From Theocolax elegans (lineage: Eukaryota; Arthropoda; Insecta; Hymenoptera; Cerocephalidae), in NCBI GenBank assembly GCA_026168455.1, contig CM047431.1, positions 58,114,910-58,178,909 of the forward strand: a stretch of DNA of 64,000 bases, read 5' to 3'. The notes below the pieces were generated by a model. The model ran no database searches. It had not been told where the DNA came from and saw only the letters and a program-made list of their open reading frames with translations. The number at the start of each line of letters is the position of its first letter. Positions within the stretch are counted from its first letter, which is position 1. The position numbers and the translations under genes were made by a program. This document shows positions 27,197 through 41,000 of this stretch, piece by piece.

Positions 27197-29018
27197 GTGC
27201 GCTTTTTAAATGCTTAACTCCCCGGCTATCTATGCCGATTCGACACTCGCCTAATATTATCTATGCAGCCTTCTTTTTTCATATTTCCAACATCTGGTAC
27301 ACCTGTGTCATTTTACATTTCATTACCCGCACCGAGATAAATGATTTATATGATAAATGAATTTAATGATCTCCACAAGCCAAATATTCCCCACAACTCA
27401 GTAAGGCGGACTGTATTAATACCAGCCACTTTAGAAACTTCACAGGATGAGTGTTTGAAAAAAGACCAGGACAGCTAAGTCAAAATAAAAAATTTAATTG
27501 ATTGTAGTATAAAATTAAAAAAACGGGAAAGAAAAGAAAGATAGGAAAAGAAAATTTATTGTATTTCGCTCTGAGTATGCCTGGTGGGCTCATCAGTAGA
27601 GTCCAGGCATCTCGTCTCTAGATACAGATGAATGATATATAATATAAAAATTTTTTTAAAAAACAGCTTCATTCCGACCAGGAAGACATGGGGTATATAT
27701 GCCGATAGCAAACTTTAGTAAGTGCCACATATTAACAGGTAGCCCCCTAACGAGATAAATTATTATTCATATTTTGATATTTATCTTCTATAAGATTAAT
27801 CAAACGTGTGGAAGAAAAAAGGTAAAGATTTTGTACCTAAGTATTTTTTAGTTTTACAAATGTTTTTTCAGATTTTTCTTCTGCTATTGTTTAACGTATT
27901 ATTCAAAGTTTCATCGTACGGGGTGCCGGAGTGGCGTACAAAAATTTAAAAATTACTGTACTTTAGCGCGAGCTTGACCGAGGCCTTTACTAAAGTTCCT
28001 TTTTAATTTTACAAGTCAGTGTAGTTTTATAGTTGAATAATTTCCAATTCGAAAAATTCAAGTTAAAATAAAAAAAAACAATTATGAATTTATATAAATT
28101 ATAACAATATCTTATAATTTATATACTTTAGTTTCATACTCGTTGTATTGACATAAGGATTGTGATGGATCGATGGATCGAATTAATTTTACGCATTTTT
28201 AGGAAATATTCCGTTTTATCGGTAGGACCACAAGAGCAAACTTCCTCGAAATGTACTGAAAAAATTGAGCTGATTCAATTGAATTTTAAAAAATATTTAA
28301 TTGTAACATCAAAAAGTATTTATTAAGAATGAACAACTTTTTGATCGGACGGTAAGTAAAAATTGTCTTTAAACGTCTTCGTGTGACACAATTTCCCCAT
28401 TTACAATACGAAAATGAAAGAAAAATAATATATATTAATAATGATTATATTGTTAATAGAAACGTAAGGATATATTTCGATTATCATAATTTTTTCCTTT
28501 AAATTATAATAAAATTACTACACATTCATATGTGTATATTTGCTATAAAATCGAGTACAAATAATATAGTAAAAATTATAATAACCTAAGTGTATCTCTA
28601 CGTTTCTATAAAATAGGTTAATTTCAACCAATCTTAATTCAATCATTCTATATATTCGAATTAAATATTAAAATCACTTAAAAGAGTGAACATCATAAAT
28701 TCAATGTTCATTTTCGAGTGAAAATTCTTGTATGCTCACTCTGCAAACTATAGTCACTCAATTTTCCCATCAGACGCTTAATTCCGGTGACTTTTTAACT
28801 AATTTTCGAGAGTTTAAATCTATGTCTATATAAACGATTTCTTAATTTTTCACAACAAAATATTTTATTGAATTCACTCAAGTTTTTTGTTTCGTTGTTT
28901 ATGTACACTAAAAAATATAAAAAGAAAGAAAGAAATACACTAATTAAAAAAGAGATGAATCAAGAAAAGCACGATATTAATAACCGCGGTGTATGAAAAT
29001 TATTTTCCAGGCTATATG

Positions 29019-29024
<6 letters not shown>
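26634..29024 (+). repeat. 2.4-kb tandem unit, copy 3 of 3
   Basis: Same unit again, with the long (CT)n tract restored at about 27156-27191. A few single-base changes separate it from the others (for example the base after TATGCC near 27234). It runs out into a long TG tract instead of another copy. Confidence 0.9.

Positions 29025-29067
<43 letters not shown>
29025..29067 (+). repeat. (TG)n microsatellite
   Basis: About twenty uninterrupted TG units at the right edge of the triplicated block. The equivalent position between copies has only five to eight units. Confidence 0.9.
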
Positions 29068-29069
<2 letters not shown>

Positions 29070-29969
29070 TATGTATAGTAAATGCGGGAAAGACGTTGGA
29101 ATTATTATCATAATCTGGGTGAGGATTGGAAAGAGTGTCTGAACTCGAGGAAAAGAAGATATTAAAAGGTCGATTGTATACACTCGGCTCGAGTAGTTGT
29201 TCAGATTCGTTACGGATGCGCGCACAGATGCCAATCAGCTCGAACGAATCCTTAATTTTCTTTACTCTCCCAAGAAAATCAGAGAGAAGCCTACATTTTT
29301 ATCATTATATATACCGTTGGATTGTGAAATATTATTGAAATATTATCCTCGGGGGAAAAATGTAGTATATTAATTATTAATATATCTGGCTTATAGTAAT
29401 TTTAACGATTATTTCGCATTATATTGGAATAACAATTCAATTGTTACGATTTTCAAAGACTGAAGAGATATATAAATCAAAGGGCTTGTGAAAACTCCTC
29501 GGAAAACTCACCAAGTCTATAGACTATACTCAATACAACGAGTATGAAGCTAAAGTATATAATTAATGGTCGATAAATTTACAAATGTTGAATTACTATT
29601 ATAGGAATAACACAATACGGAAAGAAAAGTAAAATAATAAACACGAGATAATATAATTATAGACACTTAATTAAAATTATAACCAAAAATCATACAATTC
29701 TGAAGTTAATTACAATAATGTTTGTACAAGTATTATGTAAAAAAATCGGGTAAACAAATATACAACACATTATTTTATTTATTTGGAATATAATTAAACT
29801 GTATTTTTAAAGATAAATATGCGGAAGTTTAAATAAATGTGAATCTTATATTTTTTTCCCCCTTGTAAGTATGCGTATATGCGATCATACTGATAATAGT
29901 GAAGGTATATACGTATGTATAGATATTGGTTTCTTGCAAAAGAAGCTTTGATTTAATAGTAAAACTTTT
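29068..29969. other. Intergenic spacer upstream of rough
   Basis: Unique AT-rich DNA with no recognisable gene or repeat. Confidence 0.45.
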
Positions 29970-30520
29970 CGACTCGTAAATACATGTTAGAAGTATGTTT
30001 TGACATGTCTAGAGTTTAAAACACGTGATGTTTTTAAAAAACGTCGGTATTGCGATGTGCGTCCACATATACATATACGGCATTCAGCTGTCTTTCCATT
30101 TACCAAATTCTGGAAATAATTCGTTTTTCGGTCTAATATATATATATTCAATATTCGAAAAATTTTAATGTTCCCGATGAAATTTTCTATTTAAACTATA
30201 TAATTCGTTATAAATCGGAAACTAATATCAATGGAATCAGTTAAAAAGAATCATTGTGTTAAAAAATAAAAAGTCCATAAACACTGTAAAAAGTTCAAGT
30301 ATAATTCTATCAATTGGTTTTTAGATTAAAAATATAAAAACTGAAAAACTTGAGTTTACTTTGGCCGACTATGTTTTTTTTTAGTTTTAAATTTTATTAT
30401 GCTTAATTTTAAATTTTTATAGTTTAAATTGTGTATAGAGCAACGTTAAAATTTATGATGGACACGTTGGAGGAATGCAGTTCACTGTTCATCATTGTAA
30501 ATTTTAGTCTACCGCTATGT
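29970..30520 (+). repeat. Diverged repeat, copy 2 (partner near 17.27-18.10 kb)
   Basis: Carries the same ordered blocks as the segment at 17270-18100, beginning with GTTTTGACATGTCTAGAGT at about 29998 and CACGTG at about 30023. It lies 0.3-0.8 kb upstream of the rough coding start, so a regulatory role is possible but unproven. Confidence 0.5.
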
Positions 30521-30533
30521 AACGAAAAGAAAA

Positions 30534-30806
30534 ATGAAGAAACCGATGTATACGATGTGTTGTTACCCACGTATCGCGAGTGATAAAATGAGAAAGATAG
30601 AGAGAGAGGGAGGGAGGGAGGGAGTATACCGTAGCGAAAGAAGATCGGGGGATGGAGGTAGGGAAGACTATAACACCGATGCTCATCCCCCGCATGCATC
30701 CTTCCTTCCTTCTACAGTTCCATCCGGCCTTCCTTCAGTCACACGCGCTCGAACCATCGAACGAGCAGTGGTTAGAGTACGTGGTTTTTGTATATACGCG
30801 ATCGCG
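30534..30806 (+). other. rough 5' flank or UTR with purine-rich (GGGA)n tract
   Basis: The region is in frame and open with the rough start, but dominated by GAGAGAGGGAGGGAGGGAGG (30599-30624) and pyrimidine clusters. It reads like 5' UTR. A longer N-terminus starting at 30534 cannot be excluded. Confidence 0.4.
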
Positions 30807-31149
30807 ATGACCTCGTCGGTTAAGCGATTGAGACCATCCTCTCCACGTGAATTTTTCGCTCGCATCTACGAAACCGAAGATACCACCCCCGTCAAGTCGA
30901 GCAGGATCCTCGAAGTCGAGGACGAGGACGACGAGGAGGAGGAGGTCAACGTTACCAGGAGCAGCAGCCTCGAAGATCTAACTCGAAATCATCATCATCA
31001 TCATCGCGACGTATCCAACACCGTACACTTTGGGCCGAATTTTTATCACCCTAGTGGTCAGTGGACTCCTTTGCACTTGGGACACCTCCACGGAATCGCT
31101 GGACACGCTGCGAGGTTGGATCAGCACCTCCAAGGATTCGCTGCTTTTT
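30807..31149 (+). CDS. ro: rough exon 1
   Basis: Encodes residues 1-114 plus the first base of codon 115. Ends at T|GTGAGT. Contains [11 protein letters not shown] near residue 11, a D/E-rich run around residue 50 and five histidines near residue 67. Confidence 0.88.
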
Positions 31150-32064
31150 GTGAGTATTTTGTGGTTCTCCTATTCGATTATTTAATTTACTAAAATTTCA
31201 CGAGTTATCAACTATAAAAATAAAAAATATATTAAAACTCTAACAATTTGCTGGTAATGTAAATTACATATAGTTATATATTTATCAATGATAGAGATTT
31301 TTTTCGAGTTTAAGATTTTCAAGAGCATATACGATATGTAGATTTTTTTATAACGCGCAGGTGTCATTACAATAAAAATATTTGTAAACGAATCCAAAAT
31401 GATTTCGAAAACGTTGAATAAAAAAAATAGACTCAAGATAATCTAATCGTTAAAAAAATCGAATAAATAATAATAACAAATGTTTTTTTAGAAGAAGAAA
31501 GTTTTGCAGTAAATTTTACCGAATGCTCTATGCATTTTTACTGAAAATCTACTAATTTTTAGAAAAAGTATAGGAATTTGTAGTAAAAGTTTAGTAATTT
31601 TGTCAGTTTGTTATCACATTAGTGAAAAATTTAGAAAATTTCCCCAAACTTTTCTTTCTGTTAAAAATTCGTGTATTTTGAATAAAACTAACTATAAATC
31701 AAAATTAAATGTAAAAACTGTTGGTTAATTTAGCTCGATTATTCAACTTTCTAGTAGAAATTTCAAGTAGAAAGCGTTTGTTAAACAATTTTTTATCCTA
31801 AAAGTAAGTTTAACCAAAAGCCGGTGAAAAATATTATACCTATACTATATAGAATTATTAATCGGTGTAATAATTTATAATTAAAAAAAAGCACGTACAT
31901 ATAGAACTCGGTGAAATATAATATCCGATATCGAATACGTGTTAGCCATAAAAAAAAAATTATACGTGTGTACAAAAACGAACAATATTATGCATATATT
32001 TATTTGTTCGCTCTCGCGTTCGACCGTCTTGACATATACTTATACCCATATATATATATATACC

Positions 32065-32095
<31 letters not shown>

Positions 32096-35000
32096 GGGCA
32101 GTAACTGCATTTAGGTAACGTTTGTCCGAAAAAAATTGGGAAGACCATGGGGATCAGGTAAGCTGTAAGGAAATTTGTAAAAAGAAAAAGAGACCGGTTG
32201 AACACGTAGGGAAAAAAAAGGTAAAAGTCGGGAAAGCTGCGTAAAAAAGTAAAAAAAGTCGAGGCGTCGAGATATAACGGGGAGAAGGAAGGAATAGTAC
32301 ATTACAAATACGGTTATTCATATATGTATATGTATATATGTATATAGGTACAGTTAGACGAGGTACTGGAGGACCATATTTTTTTTGTACGCCCCATGGT
32401 AAGGTTTATCCCATTCGCGGCCGGGGACAGGGATATTGTCACGAGATTACGGGGACGCGCTCGGACGCATCCGAATGCCGTTCCTCTTGGATTTACACTC
32501 GTGATGTGCTGCGAGATGCGCTCGCGTGCGCGGACACACACACACACACACACTCGCCGAGTTAAGAACACCGTACATACGTATATGTATATATTATAGA
32601 GGCATATAGGGCGTTAATAGCGACAAGTGAATACATCTGTTTCGTACGTTCAATTGCTTACGAATGGGTGGTAATTGATTGTTGACTGTTATCGTATATA
32701 TGTATATATATACGTCTATATCTTCGAGGGGTAAATTCGATTCCTCCTGACACGAACGTGCGTTGCGTGTGTGTGTGTATAACGATGATACATATATATA
32801 TACACCGTGTATACGCACACGTTTTAAAAGGATTTCACGCTTCGGTCAAACTGTAATCTCGGCAAATCTTCTTTTATAACTACATCAGATACGACTATAT
32901 ATATATATACTTTTACGTGTCTCTCTCTCTCGTGCGCGTCTCAGGAAGAGAGAGAGAGAGAGAGAGAGACAGATAGCGCTGTAACATCTTGGTTGCTTTT
33001 TTTTATATTTCGCTTCGATTTTGTTTTTTCGTTTTCAACGTAGTATTGTATTAGAGTATACGCGTCGTTAACCGTTATCACCAATCCTTCCAGTAGAAAG
33101 ATATTGGGTTACTTTATTTTTACCTGACATTCTACCTTATATTCGTACAAAGCGAAGACACCTAAGCTCTTCCGTATACCCACCATTACCTATTTCCCAC
33201 ATAATAGATAATCAATTTTTAATATGAGCTATAGACATACCAAATCCTTTCGTAAAAATACATTAAACATATGTTTTTCCCAAATTTCGAAACATTCGTA
33301 GAACGATAATACCATCATTTTTTTTATAAACACTTTCGAGGTCGCATTCATTACGATGAATATTACAAACTTTCGCGGTTCAAAAAATACGATTTACGTA
33401 TATTCTATATATATACTGCTCGATCGGTAGATACAGAATATAGAGGATATATATATATATATATGAATTGAATATATTATTAATACGTAATATATTTTTT
33501 ATATTGCAGATATAAGCGCTAATTTTTCGCAATATATTTTAACATTTTTAATTGAAAACGTATTAATATTATTTTAATTTCGAAATAATCTTACGGTAGC
33601 GCTCGCGAAGTTAGTAGGGATTACGCATTGTAAATGGATGAGTATTAGACACCTGCACCCAAAGACAGGATTAAAAACTACAATACGACTCTCCTCGTAG
33701 TCTCGTCCCCGATATTATTCTCGTACATTATGATGCAATTCAATAAAAATCGTAATACGTAGATTAGACCTATACATATATATATATATACGTATATATA
33801 CATATACATATTATCCATTACATATATATTATACATTATTATTTATAACCGTTAACTCAAGTGGAAAATAATTATAAAGAAGTAAAATGCTGTGTAAAAG
33901 TTTTTGTTTATAGAAATACAATAATTCTTTAATATTTTATAAAACATCGATCAAGTATATTTATATATTATAGATGTATTTTTATCATCCACGCGTAATT
34001 TATTTTTAAAGGAATATTTCTCGATCTTGGTGAATAACCCATACTTTTGTGGTTATTGTTATATGAATAAAAGGATATTATTTTGTTGTTTCGAACAAAT
34101 TATCAGATATTTTTTTATCAATAAAAAATGTTATTTCAACTGTATTGGTTGTTCATATAATTCAACCAAAATATTTAAAAAGTAACATTTTTCAAATAAA
34201 GTATTTAAATATGTTTTGGATGAAATGTCTACTAGGAAAAATTAAATGTCTACTATTATTTTATGAATTGATGACCGCAACTTCGTCAGATGAAGTAATC
34301 GAATTGTATATGTTCAGTAGAAAAATAAATTGAGACAATTTTCGTATGTAAAACTAGGAAGTGAATTAAAAATCGTTAGAAATTGGCTATATAGTCATAG
34401 GCCTATAAAATAGATACTCTTAATCCTTATAGAAAAAGGTTAATTTTTCTATACATATATAGAGATGTTCCGGCATCGCCGTCGTAACGACAGTGTAAGC
34501 GAACTACCAAACGAAATTTCAAAATCAAAATAAAAGATGCAATGTCTCGAAATAAAAAAAAAAGGAACGTTTATAATAAATAATGAAGGCATGTATATAT
34601 CCTGTACATAAAAGGTTTCGACGCGCGAAAGAAAAATGCGAAGAGCGCGAATCCCGGAAGGATAGACCTTTTCGGGCTTCCCGATTGTGAGTAATGAGGC
34701 GAAGATGGATATTATAAGAGAGTAAAAGTACAACCTATATATACAATATATATATATGCGCATATGTATTATTAACGTTTCAGTGGCGAGGCGGAAGAAG
34801 AAAGAAGGGAGGCCGCGTCGACAGCGCACTACTTTCAGTTCCGAGCAAACTCTCAGATTGGAAAAAGAGTATCGGGACGGGGAGTACATATCGAGAAGTC
34901 GTAGATTCGAGCTTGCGGCCGCGTTGAATCTCACCGAGACGCAAATTAAAATTTGGTTCCAAAATCGTCGAGCCAAGGACAAACGGTTGGAAAAGGCTCA

Positions 35001-38000
35001 GCAGGATCAACATCTTAGGTACATGTGCTTCCGTACGTACTGCACTCGCACATACGTACCATGATGGATATATACGCACACACACACACACACACATACT
35101 CGAGTTATTTTTCGTTAATTCTAATTGATGGATTGCGTGTGCAGTCCTTTTATTCTATTGTGCCGGCTGATAATCGTTTTTTTTCTCTTCATCTCCTCCT
35201 CCTTCTCTCCTCTACTTTGCCCTCTGTACTAAGACCGCTCGTTTCTTTTCATTTGATAGTTAGGTTTACACACACACACGCGCACACCTCGCCTTTTATA
35301 TATTTATATACAATTTTCATTATATAATTGATAAGGGTTTCAAAGAAAGCTTCATCTCCCCTCTTCTCCAGGTTAATTGGAATATTTCGTTTTTACTAAT
35401 AATTATTGTATCTTATGTGTATTATTTTATATATACACATAACGGTGATTTATCACGCGCGATTAAGTTTTATTTGTAGCGAAAGTATATATACTTTTTT
35501 CTTGATCTATATACGTATACAGTTGGGAATCGTGACGATTTTCGAGCTCGTTTTTTTACATATGGTATACAGACTATTCAATTAAAGAACAATTAGTTTT
35601 TCGACGTTAAATTGGAATTCAATATATTTCACGTCGACTAATATACGATATTGACCAATAAAATATTCTGCGACGTATATTGTCAAGTGAGCAATTTAGA
35701 ACAATTAACAGTTTAGTTGACGAAGAAAATTGAATATACACAAGATCTGTACACGGAGAGAAATATTTAGTAAATATTACAAAGCAGTTTGGTAAAAATT
35801 CCTAAACTCCCAAGTAATGTGGTCACAGACCGAAAAAACCAAAAAAATTACTAAACTGCTAAGTAAAATTTACAGTAAATGTAGTAAAATTTACTCTAAA
35901 TGTAGTAAAATTTGTGGAGTTAACGTACTAAATTTTACAATTAAGCTTGTAAATTTTATTAATGATTTTTTCCTATACTGTTTACGAAATTCTATAAACA
36001 ACAGTACAGCACGAGATACCGAAAAGAAGCGATAAATAAATTATTATTGGAATCGCGTCGTTCGTTTGTTACTTTAAAAGGACGATTCGATGAAACACAT
36101 GCAAGTGACGCGGTGGCGCAATGGTAAGGACTTGGATTCTCAACCCAAACTTCGCAGGTTCGATCCCGATGACATCCAGAATTTTTTTCACTAAAAAGAA
36201 AAGAGGACCGGTTGAACACGTAGGGAAAAAAAGGGTAAAAGTCGGGAAAGCTGCGTAAAAAAGTAAAAAAAGTCGAGGCGTCGAGATATAACGGGGAGAA
36301 GGAAGGAATAGTACATTACAATACGGTTATTCATATATGTATATGTATATATGTATAGGTACAGTTAGACGAGGTACTGGAGGACCATATTTTTTTTTGT
36401 ACGCCCCATGGTAAGGTTTATCCCATTCGCGGCCGGGGACAGGGATATTGTCACGAGATTACGGGGACGCGCTCGGACGCATCCGAATGCCGTTCCTCTT
36501 GGATTTACACTCGTGATGTGCTGCGAGATGCGCTCGCGTGCGCGGACACACACACACACACACACTCGCCGAGTTAAGAACACCGTACATACGTATAGTA
36601 TATATTATAGAGGCATATAGGGCGTTAATAGCGACAAGTGAATACATCTGTTTCGTACGTTCAATTGCTTACGAATGGGTGGTAATTGATTGTTGACTGT
36701 TATCGTATATATGTATATATATACGTCTATATCTCGAGGGGTAAATTCGATTCCTCCTGACACGAACGTGCGTTGCGTGTGTGTGTGTATAACGATGATA
36801 CATATATATACACCGTGTATACGCACACGTTTTAAAGGATTTCACGCTTCGGTCAAACTGTAATCTCGGCAAATCTTCTTTTATAACTACATCAGATACG
36901 ACTATATATATATACTTTTAGTGTCTCTCTCTCTCGCGCGCGTCTCAGGAAGAGAGAGAGAGAGAGAGAGAGAGACAGATAGCGCTGTAACATCTTGGTT
37001 GCTTTTTTTTATATTTCGCTTCGATTTGTTTTTCGTTTTCAACGTAGTATGTATTAGAGTATACGCGTCGTTAACCGTTATCACCAATCCTTCCAGTAGA
37101 AAGATATTGGGTTACTTATTTTTACCTGACATTCTACCTTATATTCGTACAAAGCGAAGACACCTAAGCTCTTCCGTATACCCACCATTACCTATTTCCC
37201 ACATAATAGATAATCAATTTTTAATATGAGCTATAGACATACCAAATCCTTTCGTAAAAATACATTAAACATATGTTTTTCCCAAATTTCGAAACATTCG
37301 TAGAACGATAATACCATCATTTTTTTTTATAAACACTTTCGAGGGTCGCATTCATTACGATGAATATTACAAACTTTCGCGGTTCAAAAAATACGATTTA
37401 CGTATATTCTATATATATACTGCTCGATCGGTAGATACAGAATATAGAGGATATATATATATATATGAATTGAATATATTATTAATACGTAATATATTTT
37501 TATATTGCAGATATAAGCGCTAATTTTTTCGCAATATATTTTAACATTTTTAATTGAAACGTATTAATATTATTTTAATTTCGAAATAATCTTACGGTAG
37601 CGCTCGCGAAGTTAGTAGGGATTACGCATTGTAAATGGATGAGTATTAGACACCTGCACCCAAAGACAGGATTAAAAACTACAATACGACTCTCCTCGTA
37701 GTCTCGTCCCCGATATTATTCTCGTACATTATGATGCAATTCAATAAAAATCGTAATACGTAGATTAGACCTATACATATATATATATACGTATATATAC
37801 ATATACATATTATCCATTACATATATATTATACATTATTATTTATAACCGTTAACTCAAGTGGAAAATAATTATAAAGAAGTAAAATGCTGTGTAAAAGT
37901 TTTTGTTTATAGAAATACAATAATTCTTTAATATTTTATAAAACATCGATCAAGTATATTTATATATTATAGATGTATTTTTATCATCCACGCGTAATTT

Positions 38001-41000
38001 ATTTTTAAAGGAATATTTCTCGATCTTGGTGAATAACCCATACTTTTGTGGTTATTGTTATATGAATAAAAGGATATTATTTTGTTGTTTCGAACAAATT
38101 ATCAGATATTTTTTTATCAATAAAAATGTTATTTCAACTGTATTGGTTGTTCATATAATTCAACCAAAATATTTAAAAAGTAACATTTTTCAAATAAAGT
38201 ATTTAAATATGTTTTGGATGAAATGTCTACTAGGAAAAATTAAATGTCTACTATTATTTTATGAATTGATGACCGCAACTTCGTCAGATGAAGTAATCGA
38301 ATTGTATATGTTCAGTAGAAAAAAAATTGAGACAATTTTCGTATGTAAAACTAGGAAGTGAATTAAAAATCGTTAGAAATTGGCTATATAGTCATAGGCC
38401 TATAAAATAGATACTCTTAATCCTTATAGAAAAAGGTTAATTTTTCTATACATATATAGAGATGTTCCGGCATCGCCGTCGTAACGACAGTGTAAGCGAA
38501 CTACCAAACGAAATTTCAAAATCAAAATAAAAGATGCAATGTCTCGAAATAAAAAAAAAAGGAACGTTTATAATAAATAATGAAGGCATGTATATATCCT
38601 GTACATAAAAGGTTTCGACGCGCGAAAGAAAAATGCGAAGAGCGCGAATCCCGGAAGGATAGACCTTTTCGGGCTTCCCGATTGTGAGTAATGAGGCGAA
38701 GATGGATATTATAAGAGAGTAAAAGTACAACCTATATATACAATATATATATATGCGCATATGTATTATTAACGTTTCAGTGGCGAGGCGGAAGAAGAAA
38801 GAAGGGAGGCCGCGTCGACAGCGCACTACTTTCAGTTCCGAGCAAACTCTCAGATTGGAAAAGAGTATCGGGACGGGGAGTACATATCGAGAAGTCGTAG
38901 ATTCGAGCTTGCGGCCGCGTTGAATCTCACCGAGACGCAAATTAAAATTTGGTTCCAAAATCGTCGAGCCAAGGACAAACGGTTGGAAAAGGCTCAGCAG
39001 GATCAACATCTTAGGTACATGTGCTTCCGTACGTACTGCACTCGCACATACGTACCATGATGGATATATACGCACACACACACACACACATACTCGAGTT
39101 ATTTTTCGTTAATTCTAATTGATGGATTGCGTGTGCAGTCCTTTTATTCTATTGTGCCGGCTGATAATCGTTTTTTTTTCTCTTCATCTCCTCCTCCTTC
39201 TCTCCTCTACTTTGCCCTCTGTACTAAGACCGCTCGTTTCTTTTCATTTGATAGTTAGGTTTACACACACACACGCGCACAACCTCGCCTTTTATATATT
39301 TATATACAATTTTCATTATATAATTGATAAGGGTTTCAAAGAAAGCTTCATCTCCCCTCTTCTCCAGGTTAATTGGAATATTTCGTTTTTACTAATAATT
39401 ATTGTATCTTATGTGTATTATTTTATATATACACATAACGGTGATTTATCACGCGCGATTAAGTTTTATTTGTAGCGAAAGTATATATACTTTTTTTCTT
39501 GATCTATATACGTATACAGTTGGGAATCGTGACGATTTTCGAGCTCGTTTTTTTACATATGGTATACAGACTATTCAATTAAAGAACAATTAGTTTTTCG
39601 ACGTTAAATTGGAATTCAATATATTTCACGTCGACTAATATACGATATTGACCAATAAAATATTCTGCGACGTATATTGTCAAGTGAGCAATTTAGAACA
39701 ATTAACAGTTTAGTTGACGAAGAAAAATTGAATATACACAAGATCTGCATAATTGTACAACGTCAACAAATTTTCTTTTAATAATAATTGTAATAATAAT
39801 GAAAACACTTTTCATATATTTGAGTTATTAACAATATGAAAATAATTGTATATTTACGCGCATTATCCATATACGGAGGAAAAGAAAATATAAATAAAAT
39901 ATATAAGTAATACTGAACAAGTGAGCAATTTAGAACAATTAACAGTTTAGTTGACGAAGAAAAATTGAATATACACAAGATCTGTACACGGAGAGAAATA
40001 TTAGTAAATATTACAAAGCAGTTTGGTAAAAATTCCTAAACTCCCAAGTAATGTGGTCACAGACCGAAAAAACCAAAAAAATTACTAAACTGCTAAGTAA
40101 AATTTACAGTAAATGTAGTAAAATTTACTCTAAATGTAGTAAAATTTGTGGAGTTAACGTACTAAATTTTACAATTAAGCTTGTAAATTTTATTAATGAT
40201 TTTTTCCTATACTGTTTACGAAATTCTATAAACAACAGTACAGCACGAGATACCGAAAAGAAGCGATAAATAAATTATTATTGGAATCGCGTCGTTCGTT
40301 TGTTACTTTAAAAGGACGATTCGATGAAACACATGCAAGTGACGCGGTGGCGCAATGGTAAGGACTTGGATTCTCAACCCAAACTTCGCAGGTTCGATCC
40401 CGATGACATCCAGAATTTTTTTCACTAATTAAATTTCATTTAAATATATTAAAATATCCATAACACTCGAATAATAAGTATACATAAACTCAAAAATAAA
40501 TAATATGGGAGAAATAAAATTTTTTTTCTGATGTTAAAAAAAAATTAAATTACAATTTAGTCTCGCAGTTTGTTACCACATTACTTGAGAGTTTAGGAAT
40601 TTTTACCGAACTGCTTTGTAATATTTACTAATTATTTCTCTCCGTGTATAATTGCACAACGTCAACAAATTTTCTTTTAATAATAATTAATATAAATAAA
40701 ATATATAAGTAATACTGAACAAGTGAGTAATAAAGTTTTAACGAGTTTTTGTTTATTATCGTTTAATTATTTTACAATTACATAACCCACTTAGTCGTTG
40801 TATGTGCACCCATACCTTCTAAGTCTCCAAGCCGTATTATTTTATAACGAAACTGTTTACCATAAATTAGAACTAATTAAATCAAATTAAAAAAAAAAAC
40901 AAAAATAATATGTAATTCACTAAAAAATGATAATAAAATTGTTAACAAATATATTGTATATTATTAACTATATGTGCGAATTAGACTGAATAAAAATCGT

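Larger units (their letters stand above)
32178..36194 (+). repeat. 4-kb direct duplication, copy 1 (contains rough exon 2)
   Basis: Begins at TAAAAAGAAAAAGAGACCGG and ends inside a TIR element at CACTAA, where the sequence jumps back to AAAGAAAAGAGGACCGG. Apart from rough exon 2 it holds intron DNA: CA, GA, TA and TG microsatellites and a GC-rich 32.4-32.55 kb stretch. Differences from copy 2 are mostly one-base homopolymer or repeat-length changes. Confidence 0.88.
36195..40434 (+). repeat. 4-kb direct duplication, copy 2
   Basis: Repeats 32178-36194 almost base for base. It includes an extra local stutter at 39748-39985, where 67 bp ending AAGATCTG occurs twice, and then continues through the full TIR element that copy 1 only begins. 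Confidence 0.88.

Noticed and set aside
32314..32571. ORFs with Thr-His or Cys-Val repeats near 32.5 and 36.5 kb
   Set aside because: They are translations of CA/TG microsatellites inside duplicated intron DNA.
34449..34982. 177-residue minus-strand ORF antisense to the rough homeobox, longer (213 residues) in the duplicate
   Set aside because: It runs antisense across the homeodomain and through TA repeats and intron DNA; composition is Tyr/Ile/Ser-rich noise. The homeobox on the plus strand explains the open frame.
36107..36176. A functional tRNA gene
   Set aside because: A and B boxes are good, but the acceptor and T stems do not pair, the anticodon stem is only four pairs with a mismatch, and it sits inside a TIR element. 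Called tRNA-like instead.
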